Shown: in pieces, positions 1-12,714 of the stretch
How positions within the stretch are numbered: the stretch's first letter is position 1
How the letters are laid out: every line of letters starts with the position of its first letter
The notes under the pieces: model-generated
Databases searched by the model: none
What the model was told of the DNA's origin: nothing
The model's input: only the letters and a program-made list of their open reading frames with translations
NCBI GenBank assembly: GCA_023678885.1
Contig: CM042998.1
Span: 8,001,820 to 8,065,819 of the forward strand
Source: Pogostemon cablin
Taxonomy: Eukaryota; Streptophyta; Magnoliopsida; Lamiales; Lamiaceae
DNA length: 64,000 nt
Reading direction: 5' to 3'
Made by a program: the position numbers and the translations under genes

Positions 1-830
1 TCAGAATTTATTGCAACTTACTAAGATAAATGTATCCGGTTGTAGGACAACCCTCCCACTACGACAAGACACTACATCAATTGTGTATCAAATGTAACAT
101 GCGATGCAGTTTACTTGTGATATATCCTCTTGTACAATTGGTACTAATACTTTGTGTTTTTCCTCTCACTTCCTTTAGAACAACTTATAGATGGGTATGT
201 GATTTATTACATAGTCCTCTTCCAAAAATCTAGTGTTTGTGTTAACAATCACCATTCGATCTTTTGGACTAAATAAATCACCTTTCATTTTTCTAGGATT
301 TCCCAAATTGAATTTTGTAATTCCAAATAATTCATCATCTATCTAATCATTTCCATAAGAGTCTTATTCCTTCTCTCCGCCACACCATTCAGTTGGGGGT
401 GTGCCCGGTGTAGACAACTTGAGATTTAATCTCATCCTCTGTAAATAGCTCCTGAATTATCCTAAGAGATCCTCGCCACCACGATTAAATCGTAATGACC
501 ACCTCTCGTCGGGATAGTCTTAGGATCGCTTAAATCAAAATGAACCAATTCCAACATATCTTTGAATGGCTCTATACCCCTTTGCCTTAAAAGGCTTTTA
601 ATCATTTTTACTTTCAAGTAACACTCGCAAGTCAGATAGTTTGCCCTTCCAATAAACCCAACGGTCCATCGGCTATCTACCTTTGAATTCTACTCAAGTT
701 AATATGATTTAGTCTTAGATGCCAAGAGTATGTTTAGTTCATCTCTAAAAGTTCCTTTCTCTTATTAAGATTAGAAGATGAATTATTAGTTACTATTTGT
801 TGCATCAATGGGATAAACATGATTTTATGA
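1..830 (-). pseudogene. Copia GAG-pre-integrase and integrase core, degenerate
   Basis: Minus-strand translation in shifting frames shows a WHLRLNHINLSRI block (about 740-690), the GAG-pre-integrase zinc-region signature of copia. It is followed by LELVHFDL (about 560-530), the start of the integrase core, and by TPQ/HPQLNGVAERRNKTLMEM (about 400-340), the very conserved end of the copia integrase core. Nearer the left edge SPKD and TRFLEEDYV (about 270-215) and RSGRVVLQP (about 60-30) match the region between integrase and RT. Stops and frame changes interrupt nearly every block. Family assignment is firm; no function is expected. Confidence 0.88.
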
Positions 831-949
831 GTGTACAAATTGTCACCAACGTACAACAACAGATTATAACTCCATCCCTCATCACTATGACCATGGCATT
901 TAAATGAAATGGAGTATCCATCCGTAAATACATTGAAACTGAAATGATA

Positions 950-1165
950 TTCATTCTATGAAAAACATGCGTAAAGACAATTTCTTAAAATCAAACGTTT
1001 ATTCATATCGTAAGATAAATAAACAACTCCCACTGCAACAGCCACTACTCTCGTAGTTTTACCCATGTCTATAATAATCTCTTCATTACTTAATTGCAGA
1101 CATTTAGTAATTCCGGTATCTACACACAATGTGTCAGTAGATGTCATCCCTAATCATGCTTCATC
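950..1165 (-). pseudogene. Copia aspartic protease-region remnant
   Basis: A 63-codon open stretch (1147-956) reads DTGITKCLQLSNEE followed by RVVAVAVGVVYLS and RLILRNCLYA. This is the pattern of copia retropepsin, in which a D-S/T-G active site is followed by a glycine-rich flap and the LxLxNCLYVP motif. The active-site triad is seen as DTG. It lies between gag and integrase similarity, as expected. Only a fragment of the usual protease domain is open, so it is a pseudogene. Confidence 0.75.
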
Positions 1166-1198
1166 AACTAGTGAATGAGATACTAACCTTCTTCATTT

Positions 1199-1610
1199 CT
1201 TGATAAAATTGGATTTCCTTCGCCACATGTTTTGTCAGAAGTTCCCCACCTTATACAACCTCTCGTATTTTAGATAGAACTTGCTCAAAACATCCAAGCA
1301 AAGTATGAAGAATAAATTGATCTAGGTTTCCCCTTCAATTTCTACTCCAAGCATTTCCAATTCATTCATCAAGCTATCCATGATCTCTTGCCTTTCTAAC
1401 TTACTCAAGTATCTGAAGAGTTGCATGAGACCATCATATTTCTATGAACCTCTCAACTCTCCACTAGAGACTTTAATAGGCATCACAGAACATCCTTAGT
1501 GAGAACACATTTTTATTTTCCTAAACAGTAAAATTTAAAACCAAGACTCTTTTCTAATCATCTAATTTTGGACCAGTAAATATGATTTCTTTTAGTAAAC
1601 TATAAGCGAG
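1199..1610 (-). pseudogene. Copia gag remnant
   Basis: The minus strand shows FTGPKLDD near 1590-1565, like the copia gag start 'LTGPNYxDW'. After an apparent internal deletion comes MDSLMNELEMLGVEIEGE (about 1385-1330), like the UBN2/Retrotran_gag motif 'NELxRLGVxIPxE'. The reading frame is broken by stops, and I could not find a CCHC zinc knuckle before the protease, so the nucleocapsid part appears deleted. This is similarity by eye only. Confidence 0.72.
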
Positions 1611-3187
1611 ATATAACCATTTGAAAATACAGAGAATCATAAATAAATACACCGATCAAATCTTCGAATTTATCCATTTATATTGATTCCCTCAAAACAA
1701 TATAAAAATAAAATTTACCGACATCTCAAGCACCGTGAATCTGCATGCCACGTTAGTGTGGACGTATACAAACCCGAACATTTACAAGAGAAGATTTTTC
1801 CCATTAATTTCATTCGTCAATCTTACTTCATGACAAAATAATTAATAGTCGGTTCCTCTTTAGCCATGCAAATAATAGCAGTGACTCTATTGGGGAGGAT
1901 ACTTATTATTTACATCTAAGTGTACACCATTATTTGATCCCAAATCCATTGCACAAGCTTATGTGCCTTACAGTTGGAGAAGTACACACGCGCTCAGATA
2001 ACTTTCTACAATCATCAATTATAATTTTATACCAGTGAACAGCATATAAACTCATCCGTTAGGGAGGAAGGTCTATGCAAACACGCAAGTTAATGTGCAT
2101 CACATTACAAACAATAATTATTTAATGAAGTCTGTAGCAGTGATCCGTGAATAAACTCATCCGTTGTGGAAGAAGGCCTATTGCCAACACGCAAGTTTAT
2201 AAACCAATAATAGAGGCTACGGAAATTATTTACCAATCCCCTCTCCCACTTAGTTATTTAACACCGAGAGTTTTTACATGCATATAATATTCAAAATAAA
2301 ATACTCAACTTAGCATGCTCCTATTACAGCACATAAGGCAGTAAATCACAGAGAACATGCATAACATATATAATAACAATCAAATAACTAAATCAATTAT
2401 GACAGTTATATATCAGCGAATTCGATTGTTCGCCACCAAGCACGAATACGGGAAACGACCTCCAGATTATCAAATTTTTGAAAATCTCCAGATTATCAAA
2501 TTTTAAAAAATATCGATATCGACCATCGACGATATCGAAATCATCGATATCAACCAGATTATCAAATTTTTGAAAACCTTCCAGATTATCAAATTTTCGA
2601 AACTATCGATATCAATCGTCGATATTGTCCAGATTATCAAAATCTTCGATATTGACCAGATTATCAAATTTTAAAAAATTTCTAGATTACCAAAATTTCA
2701 AAATTTCCAAATTATCAAAATTTCAAAAAATATCAGATTATCAAATTTTCAAAAAACTCCAGATTATCAAAATTTTGAAAATATCTAGATTATCAAATTT
2801 TTTAAATTTCCAGATTATCAAATTTTCTAAATTTCCAGATTATCAAATTTTCGAAACTTCCAAATTATTAAATTTTCAAAATTTTGCAGATTATCAAATT
2901 TTCAAAAATTTTCAGATTATCAAATTTTCAAAAATATTCAAATTATCAAATTTTCAAAATTTACAAATTATCAAATTTTAAAAAATTTTCAGATTATCAA
3001 ATTTTCGAAAAATGCCGTCAAATGTATAGAGTATTCAACAAAAAATAATAATTTATAAACCCTAGTCCACGTTTGACACATGTATATATATCTGAATAGG
3101 GTATACTAGCATAACATGAATACTTAGACTCTTTCACCTTTTGACATAAATCCTAGCTAACATTTCACACTTCACCATGAAATCGAA
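1611..3187 (-). other. Copia 5' leader between primer site and gag
   Basis: About 1.6 kb without recognisable coding sequence between the primer site and the gag remnant. It contains a tandem-repeat block (2461-3012, listed separately) and a duplicated stretch: ATAAACTCATCCGTT...AACACGCAAGTT occurs near 2046-2092 and again near 2151-2200, an offset of about 106 bp. Otherwise I see nothing. Confidence 0.6.
2461..3012. repeat. Tandem repeat of a ~22-bp unit in copia leader
   Basis: The unit is roughly CCAGATTATCAAATTTT followed by three to six bases such as CGAAA. It recurs more than 20 times with drift. Near 2510-2550 and 2600-2630 it is interrupted by inverted CGATATCG-type sequence (for example ATCGATATCGACCATCGACG). 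The 118-codon plus-strand frame at 2625-2981 (repeated SRLSN/FQIIKFSK-like residues) is a by-product of this repeat and is not called as a gene. Confidence 0.9.
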
Positions 3188-3199
3188 GCTCTGATACCA
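3188..3199 (-). promoter_or_regulatory. Primer-binding site, initiator methionine tRNA type
   Basis: The plus strand reads GCTCTGATACCA, so the minus strand reads TGGTATCAGAGC, the standard primer site of plant Ty1/copia elements (complement of the initiator Met-tRNA 3' end). It lies 5 nt from the inner LTR end at 3205 and fixes the orientation of the element as minus. Confidence 0.92.
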
Positions 3200-3204
3200 A
3201 TTAT

Positions 3205-4544
3205 TGGCGTTTGATCATTTAGTTAATGTGAACCGTTAGGGTTCATGCATTTCTAAATCAGCGGATGCAAAAAATATAGAAACATATTACCTTTCACTAG
3301 GGTTGTTGAAGAAGAACATGAATTCTCGCCAGCAGCATGCGCAGCCTCACCGTTTTGGGCATAACTCTCTCATCCGATCTTAGATTTGAGTGATCTACAT
3401 GCCAAAACGATCCTCTATTCAGTGGCTATCCAAATTTGTATCACACGATCAGTTTGGAGTTCCAAAAGATTTTAGAAAAATCGTGGAATTTGACAAACAG
3501 CAGCAGCAAACAACCTCTTGATCTTCTGCTATATTCCCAAGTCCAATCTTGACGTCGTGTGGGCGATAATCTTCGAGATCTTCTCAATCTGCTATTCCCT
3601 CACCCTCCTCACAATGTTAGGCATGAATAATCAGTTATCATTAGGGTTTCCGGACAGTTGAGATGACTTATAAATGGGCTACAGCAGGGACCAGGAGAAG
3701 AAATTAGAGTTGGGCCTCTATTGAGCTTAAGTATCCAAGTTTAGCCCAAAACTTATACTTAAGTCCAATAATAATACATACCACTAAAATATTATTATTG
3801 CACTACCGTTCTAATTCCATAATTACGTTATGGGCTCCTTATTATCATGAGTCTGTAGTCTCCCCATGTTTAAGATATACAATGCCCATTAATTAATTAA
3901 GTTACTGACAACTCCATTAATTAATATCTCACCCGAGACTAGTACCACTCAATCTCATTATCATGCCGGAATAAATCCACCTGCAGGTTTTATATCATAA
4001 TCCTTATGAGCTCCTCAAGGGGACATCATCAACCCATATCGGACAAGGATTCCCTACAATCAACGACACACCATAGAGACAACACTATTTTCCAACTCAC
4101 TGTGTTTGTTGATTTAATTATATGTATATCTTACCCATTGATAAATCAAAGAAATACATATTGTCTTACGTGTCGAGATTATTGTATAGGGATTAAGAGC
4201 ACGAACATCCATAATAACAAAGATTAAGTTCTCCTATATAGTCAGTATAAGTCAAACGATCTCAAGCGGTCCTGCTCAATATACACAAAGTGCACTGATG
4301 TGATTCTTTAGTCAAGACAAACTAATATCAAATCACACTACAACCATCCCGATAGAGAGTCCCCGTCTATCTCCGTTGTGAACATCTGTTTATACTTTAT
4401 AAGGAAACCGATAATATGATCTTCCGCGTGTTGTCGTACAACATATTATATATATTATAAAGTAAGTGGACTATTGCATCGTACATATAAATAAATTATA
4501 AGATGCAATCATATGATTCTTATTTCAAATTTATTGTCTAAACA
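3205..4544 (-). mobile_element. Copia 5' LTR (~1.34 kb)
   Basis: On the plus strand it starts TGGCGTTTG at 3205, five bases from the primer site, and ends GTCTAAACA at 4544. On the minus strand it therefore reads TGTTTAGAC ... CGCCA, with the canonical TG...CA ends. Directly beyond 4544 the sequence changes to Ty3/gypsy gag coding sequence. The second LTR is outside the window, so the boundaries rest on the primer site, the TG/CA ends and the change of sequence at 4545. A 73-codon ORF inside (4006-4227) has no recognisable similarity. Confidence 0.78.
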
Positions 4545-4550
4545 TTGTTC

Positions 4551-5209
4551 ATACAAAAAGCTAGACTTATAGTATACAATCCAATAGCCGACCACTGGTG
4601 GGAGGCATACTGGATAATGAGACCAAATGAGAATAAGGAGGCTATCACTTACAAGGAATTCAAAGCAATTGTGATGGGGAACTACTATTTCAGACGTACC
4701 GAGCTAGGATGGAGAATGAGTTCTACAACCTCAAGTAATGAGACATGTCCGTGATAGACTATGAGCGGCGGTTCAACCAACTACATCGATCAGCTCCGCA
4801 GCTAGTTGATACTGAAGAGAAGCGAGCCAAGAAATTTTTTGATAGGTTGCATCAGGACATATAGAACGCTATGACTTCCCTACCTGACATGAGTTATGCT
4901 GACACCTTCATGAGGGCTCAGAAGGTTGAAACCTTCCTAGAGAAAGGACAAGCAAGCCACAAGCCATTGTAGAACCCAAACAAGAGGAAGTAGGAGAACT
5001 CCAGCCATGGGAGGAACAACAACAATCGACAGGCAAGGTCAAACAATAACCCACCTGAAGACGCGTATAAACCCAAGCCTCTCTGTTCACAGTGTGGAAA
5101 GTATCACTATGCAGAATGCCTCATAGGACAAGAAAAATGTTTCAGGTGTCAAGAAGTTGGTCATCGAGCTCAAGACTGTCCGAAGCCATCAAACTTTAGG
5201 CCTGATTGA
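4551..5209 (+). pseudogene. Gypsy gag, C-terminal half with zinc knuckle
   Basis: It begins inside the capsid-like region (ADHWWEAYW, then YKEFKAIVMGNYYF), passes through DYERRFNQLH, and ends with cysteine motifs: CSQCGKYHYAEC (imperfect) and CFRCQEVGHRAQDC, a perfect CX2CX4HX4C zinc knuckle near 5140-5180. A frame change near 4740 and stops near 4862, 4971 and 4991 break it. A stop at about 5207 separates it from the protease frame. The missing first half is explained by the copia junction. Confidence 0.85.
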
Positions 5210-5623
5210 AGGGGACCGCCCGCGGGAGCAAATGCAAGACAAACCACTGGAGGAAAAGGATGGGTCTTTGCTATGAACCAAACTAAGGAGAATAAGGAAC
5301 CTGATGTTATGACAGTTACGATATCAGTGGGTAAATCCCGAGCCTTCACTTTGATTGGCACTGGTGCATCACATTCTTTCATTTCTACAAAGTATTGTCA
5401 TGAGATTCGTTGTAAACAAGTCAAGAGTGATAAACCTCTTGAGATTAGTTTACCATCAGGAGAGAGAATTATTATGCATTCTTTAGTGGAAGACGTAGAT
5501 GTATGCATAGAAGGAGTAGATTTTAGTGTCAAGATGTACATTTTGGACATGCACGGATTCTACATGATTCTAGGAATGGATTGGCTTACCTATCATCAAG
5601 CTAACATCAAGTGCAAGGAATGA
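5210..5623 (+). pseudogene. Gypsy aspartic protease
   Basis: An open stretch of 116 codons (5273-5623) contains IGTGASHSFIS, the plant gypsy retropepsin active-site region, where the usual catalytic D of D-T/S-G-A is replaced by G. A second conserved block, MILGMDWL, follows about 75 residues later, as in the family. The catalytic aspartate change suggests an inactive enzyme even apart from the flanking stops. Confidence 0.85.
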
Positions 5624-5707
5624 GAAGTGGTCCTAAGGGAGCCATGTTTCGAATGAGAGGTCATCTATAAGATCAAGAGTGGTGTTATACCAAGAGTTTT
5701 ATTTGGT

Positions 5708-6572
5708 GTGAAGGCAATGAAGTTGCTTAAGAAGAAGTCTTGCAAAGAGCTCCTAGTCAACATTGTAGACATCAAGACTGCAGAGACATCACTCTGTGAC
5801 AGACCAGTTGTATGTGACTATCTCAATGTCTTTCTGGAGGATTTTCTAGGGATACCACCAAACCGACAAGTGGAATTTTTAATAAATTTTCTACTGAGAT
5901 CAGCCACCAGTTTCCAAAGCCCCATATCGGATGGTGCCCATGGAGTTACAATAATTGAAGGCTCAACTACAATAGCTCTTACATTAGGGATTCATCCGCC
6001 CAAGCGTATCACCATGGGGAGCGCCAGTTCTATTTGTTAAGAAGAAAGATGGATCGATGAGGATGTGCATTGATTACCGAGAGCTTAATCGATTAACGGT
6101 GAAAAACAAGTATCCTTTGTCCCAAATTGAGGACTTGTTTGATCAACTAGAAGGAGCTAGCACCTTCTACAAAATTGATTTGAGATCCGGATACCACCAA
6201 TTGAGAGTGAATGAGTCAAATATTTCCAAGACTGCCTTTAGAACTCGCTATGGACACTACGAGTTCATTGTTATCCTTTTTGGGTTGAGTAATGCACCTG
6301 CGGTGTTCATGGATTTGATGAGCCGAGTATTCCACCCGTATATTAATCACTTTGTCATAGTCTTCATTGATGACATTTTGGTGTACTCCAAGGACGAAGC
6401 ACAACATGCGGAGCATTTGAGAATGGTGTTCAAGACACTTCATAAGGAGAAGCCATACACGAAGTTTAAGAAATGTGAGTTTCGGTTGAATCAAGTCACC
6501 TTCCCTGGACATGTGGTGACATCACAAGGAATTGAGGTCAATCCATCCAAGATTGAAGCTGCAAACCAGTAG
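5708..6572 (+). pseudogene. Gypsy reverse transcriptase
   Basis: The N-terminal part (5708-6040) carries the pre-RT motif VFLEDFLGIPPNRQVEF, with at least one frameshift near 5910. The core (6057-6572) has CIDYRELN, FYKIDLRSGYHQLRV, KTAFRTRYGHYEF, FGLSNAP and the catalytic box FIDD near 6363-6374 in the YxDD position. Y to F is common at the first position in this family. The core frame ends at a stop at 6570-6572 in the connection region. All catalytic aspartates appear present, but the frame is broken upstream and downstream. Confidence 0.93.
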
Positions 6573-7150
6573 AAGACGTCCTCAAATGTTCAAGAACTTC
6601 GGAGTTTCTTGGGGTTAGCTTAGCCGGCTATTATCGGAGATTCATAGAAGGATTCTCAAAGATAGCTAGTCCAACGACACGTTTGACTCGCAAGGTAGAA
6701 AATTTTGTTTGGTCAGAAAAATGTGAAGAGAGTTTCCAAAGGTTGAAACACGACCTGACTTCAGTACAAGTCTTGAAGATCCCCAATCCTAATGACGAAT
6801 TCACAGTCTACAGTGATGCATTGAAAAAGGACTCGGATGTGTATTGATGCAACATGAAAAGGTTATCACTTATGCTTCTAGACAGCTAAGACCGCATGAG
6901 ATGAACTATCCTACTCATGACTTGGAGTTAGCGGTCATGGTTCATGCTTTTAAGATTTGGCAACACTATCTTTATGGAGGAAGATGTACAATCTTCACGG
7001 ATCACAAGAGCTTGAAGTATCTTTTCACGCAAAAGGAACTCAACATGAGACAACGGAGATGGTTAGAATTGGTGAAAGATTATGATTGCACAATTGAGTA
7101 CCATCCAGGAAAGTCTAACGTGGTAGCCAATGCCTTGAGCCGGAAAACTA
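6573..7150 (+). pseudogene. Gypsy RNase H
   Basis: The first part is frameshifted: similarity to the connection region (LRSFLGL) near 6597 and YSDA near 6806-6817, the first RNase H aspartate, lie in different frames. From 6844 it is open and shows VITYASRQL, HDLELAVMVHAFKIW with the expected E and the histidine-rich hinge, FTDHKSLKYLF with the third acidic residue, and WLELVKDYD, IEYHPGKSNVVANALSR, which normally closes the RNase H domain. Confidence 0.9.
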
Positions 7151-8665
7151 AAGTGGAGCTAAACAGTTTGCATACCAAGCAAGAAGAGTTGATCAAGGAA
7201 TTCGCCAAGATGCAAATCGAGTTGGTGACATCACCCTCCAGTTCGAGGGCGATCATTGCAGCGTTGGAGATCCAACCAAATTTAAAAGTGGAGATAAAGG
7301 AAGCTCAAGAACAAGATTTCTTTTTGCAAAGAATGAAGAAGGAAAATAGAGGTGATTACAATGGTTTCAAGGTGGATGATGAACATACAAGGGAAGATTA
7401 TGTGTTCCAATGGTTAAGAGATAAGATTTTAGGAGAGACGCATGGAGCGCCATACACCGTTCATCTAGGGGAACAAAGATGTATCACGATTTGAAGGAAA
7501 GATTTTGGTGGAGGAGCATGAAGCGAGATATTGGATATTATGTGGGGAGATGCTTGACTTGCCGACAAGTCAAGATTGAACACAAGCTACCAGTCAGAAA
7601 ACTTAAACCACTCGATATTCCGGAGTTGAAATGGGAGCAAATTCCCATGGATTTTATCGTAGGTTTACCAAGGTCTTCAAAGGGAAACCACGCCATTTGG
7701 GTCATCGTCGATCGATTGACCAAGTCAACTCACTTTCTATCAGCGAAGATGACTTTCAAGATGAAACAGTTTGCTCAGTTATATATTCAAGAAATAGTGA
7801 AGCTTCAAGGCGTACCAATTTCTATAGTGTCTGATAGAGATACGCGTTTACTTCAAGATTCTGGGGAAGCTTACACAAGGCCATGGGAACTAGATTAAAT
7901 TTCAGCACGACTTATCATCCGTAAACCGATGGGCAATCTGAGAGAACTATTCAAATATTGGAGGACATGTTAAGGGCTTGCACAGTTGACTTAGACAAAG
8001 CATGGGAAAGGTTTCTACCTCTGCTAAAGTTCGCTTACAACAACAGCTATCAAGATACCATCAAGATGGCCTTGTATGAGGCACTCTATGGGAGAAAGTG
8101 TAGATCGCCACTGTATTAGGACAAAGTTGGTGAGAGGACTGTCCTAGGCCCCAAACTAGTAGAAGAAGTAGTCGACAAGATCAGAATCATTCGAGAAAGA
8201 ATCAAGTCTTCCCAAGATAGACAAAAGTCTTATGCTGATCATAGAAGAAAAGATCTACAATTTGAATCTGGAGAACAATTCTTTCTAAATGTGTCTCCCA
8301 CGAAGGGTATCATACGATTTGGAAGAAGAGGGAAGCTGATGCACCATTTTGTTGGACCATTTGAAATTCTTGAGTAAGTTTGAGATCTAGCCTATTGTTT
8401 GGCTTTACCACCCGAGTTATCCTCAATTCATAATGTTTTCCACGTTTCGATGTTTAGGAAATATATTCACGATCAAAGCCATGTGGTGAACTTCTCAACA
8501 TTGGATATTGGCAAGGACCTAACGTATGAAGAAGAACCTATGATAGTCTTAGAGCGGAAGGTCCAAAGGATTCGAAATCATGATGTGTCGCTTGTTAAAG
8601 TTCAATGGAGTCGACACACGGAAGATGAGACTACATGGGAAAGAGAGGATGAAATACAAGCATGA
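7151..8665 (+). pseudogene. Gypsy integrase with chromodomain-like C-terminus
   Basis: The zinc-binding region is visible (HGAPYTVHLG, then CLTCRQVK near 7550). The catalytic D,D-35-E triad appears as MDFIVGLP (about 7647), SDRDTR (about 7830) and QSERTIQILEDML (about 7935), although the last two lie in different frames because of a frameshift near 7850. Downstream are NNSYQDT, YGRKCRSP, QKSYADHRR and GPFEILE, then HNVFHVSMFRKY in an open stretch (8399-8665). It ends with LVKVQWSRH...TTWERE, a weak chromodomain-like fold typical of Tekay/Del elements. Stops near 7922, 8118 and 8374 confirm decay. Confidence 0.9.
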
Positions 8666-8730
8666 TACCTCACTTTAATTACGGGTAAGACATTTTTATC
8701 ATGATAGAATTTCGAGGACGAAATTTTTAT

Positions 8731-8743
8731 TAGAAGGGTAGAA
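8731..8743 (+). promoter_or_regulatory. Polypurine tract of the gypsy element
   Basis: After the characteristic ATTTCGAGGACGAAATTTTT (about 8707-8727) comes TAGAAGGGTAGAA, a purine run directly before the TGTAACA start of the 3' LTR. Position and composition are those of the plus-strand primer in plant gypsy elements. Confidence 0.78.
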
Positions 8744-10427
<1,684 letters not shown>

Positions 10428-12714
10428 GAACACGTGCGCCTTTGGCGTCACCTCCAATCGACACGTGTGGCACTGAATTGCGATGTGTCGTTGCTGGAAC
10501 TGAGTGGCCAATCTCGGAAGTGGTCCCAAATGTCGAGGGAGAAGGAGTCGAATATGCTGCTTCTATGACCAAAAACACTTGGAATCAGTAGACTTGAAGA
10601 ACATACCCGAAAGGTAGATATATACAATATATACTCATCTTTACGAATATGCATTGAGATATGTATCGGTATATATCACTGTAGATCCAATAGCCCCAGC
10701 CGACAGTAGTGACCGGATGATTCGCTAGTATTCGTTTTCATCCCGTCATCGTCGGTCGCCTTCCGTTGTATCTCGCGCGGATCTGCCTGCCACCACTAGT
10801 GACCGCCGCTAATCGCTCGCCCTCGATGCCAATCATTGTTGCCTTTAATAAAGTGCCGACACCGCCTCGCCTACTGGATGAGAAGTAGTCGTGACCAGAG
10901 TTTCTTTGCTGCACAACTGTTTGTGCCATTTGAAGCCAAGCCCTATATAAATAGTTCAAAGTTCCTTCTTACAAAAGATGAGTAGGGAGGGTAGCGGCCT
11001 ATTCTCTTAGATTGGGCTATCTGCCGGGGCAAAGTGAATCAGGGGCAAAGTGAAATTTGATTGGTTAATAAGAAAGGCAAAGTTGCAATTTTTCAAATTT
11101 ATTTTATTTAAATATAAATAAAAGAAAGAAAGATAAGAAAAAAAAGCATATTGGCTATCTTATGTCACTACCTATGTATGCAGGTGCATAATCACGCTGG
11201 TTGATCCTATATTACTCCACATGCAGGTGCATAATCATGCATGCTGGCATGATGATTTTAATTAATTTCTTGGCATTTTAATTAGTTTTTCTTTTAAAAT
11301 TATTATTTCTATTTTAGGAAGGTGTTTTTGGGGAATGTCATACTTACTATTTTTGGAAGATTTTTTTGTTTTTATATATGTAGATAGATATAGATATTAT
11401 TTTATATGGACTTGATTTGAAAACTTACTCTAACACGGTAATTCTTAAATGCAAAGACAGTAGTGCAAGTGTTTTAAGGTCCAACAGGGTCGATTTAACC
11501 ATGACCCAATATACTTACGTTAAATTCAATCCGCTGGATCATTTTTAATTTTAATTTATTTTTTTTCTTCTCTCTAATCGTAACTTCCACACACACTCTC
11601 TCTAACTTTTACCCACACTCTCCCCGCCATCAGAAGTTGTCATCGTTCGCCGTCACAACTCGCGTCCGCCATCACAATCTGGTGGAGAACGACGGTGACA
11701 GGATCTGGTAGAGAACACGACGGTGTTGTTAGGATGTTGCCTCTTTACATGTGATGTTGATGCTTTTCAAATATTTTAGAGTCGATCTGCTATTTACCTC
11801 AATTTCTCTGACCACGGTTTGTATTTCCACATTATATAGTCTTCGCTCTAATTCTTCTTTCGAATTTTTAGATTTTTCCCCAATCTATGCCCTAATTCTT
11901 CTTTTCGATTTTTCCAAATTTATGCCCACCAATAGTTTTCCAACAATGGAGAACAATGGTGATGCTGTTGGGATTTTTCCTTTCAACACTTCTCCAATCA
12001 ATTCAATTTCATTTGCATACCTTCTCCAATTAATATTTGATTTTACGGTTCAATTATGTTGTGTAAGTTTCGCTTATTTTTGCTGTTGAAGAGTTTGGAA
12101 TTTGTTGAATTTTGTGTGATTAAGTGTGCGGTAGACGCAACGGTATAGAGCATCTAGGGAATTTTGTTGAAGAGATTTGAATTTTATATGAATATTGAGT
12201 ACGCAAGAGAGGTTGAACAAAAAGAAGATTCATTCCATATTTGTATTACGAACAATGGAGATTTCTATCTGGAGAAGCAAATATGAAGTGTTTGAGTTTG
12301 AGAAAAAAGAAAATATGAAGAATTTGAGTTTTAGAAAGGTGATGAATACGATGGAGTTAAAGTTGTATCATGCTTTTCAAAGCTCACGATGGAGTTAAAT
12401 ATGTATCAAGCTTCTTAAAGATGTATCATGCTTTTTAAAGTTCACACTTCACTATTGTATATGTTATTGGAAACAAATGTATTTTCTTTTTTATTCTTTA
12501 ATGTGTTTTTTAATTTTAAATATAGACGTATAAAACATTTTTGAGTTATTTTGACAAGTGTATGTATTATTTAAAATAAATGTATACCTTTTTATTCTTT
12601 AATGTATTTATTAATTTTGAATATGCATGTATCAAGCATTTATTTTAGTTCTTTATTAGTGACCGTATAAGTTTTAATTAACTAATATATACATTATATA
12701 AAGTAAGGTGGGTA
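10428..12714. other. Intergenic, no recognisable gene
   Basis: A GC-richer block (about 10690-10960) holds an unrecognised 73-codon minus-strand ORF (10738-10959). A CT-rich stretch near 11565-11640 followed by GCCGTCACAACTCGCGTCC-like sequence resembles a plant 5' UTR. The ORF after it (11751-12089, 112 codons) has no recognisable domain, and neither does a 67-codon ORF at 12195-12398. A short direct repeat, TGCAGGTGCATAATCA, occurs near 11180 and 11223. These may be remnants of a transposable element, but I cannot support a call. Confidence 0.4.

Larger units (their letters stand above)
1..4544 (-). mobile_element. Ty1/copia LTR retrotransposon, 5' part, decayed, truncated by window edge
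   Basis: Reading the minus strand from right to left gives an LTR (4544 to 3205), an initiator-Met tRNA primer site (3199-3188), a leader of about 1.6 kb, then gag, protease, GAG-pre-integrase and integrase similarity in the Ty1/copia order (integrase before RT). The coding part is broken by many stops and frameshifts, so the copy is dead. The window starts just after the integrase C-terminal region, so RT, RNase H and the 3' LTR should lie to the left. The right end abuts the interior of a Ty3/gypsy gag at 4544/4545, which suggests that this copia inserted into the gypsy element. Domain order, primer site and integrase motifs are seen in the sequence; insertion order is inference. Confidence 0.88.

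Noticed and set aside
2625..2981. 118-codon plus-strand ORF
   Set aside because: It is a translation of the tandem repeat in the copia leader, and lies antisense to the element.
6216..6512. 98-codon minus-strand ORF
   Set aside because: Antisense shadow of the reverse transcriptase core.
10738..10959. 73-codon minus ORF in a GC-rich block, possible small gene
   Set aside because: No recognisable domain, and the composition alone does not support a gene.
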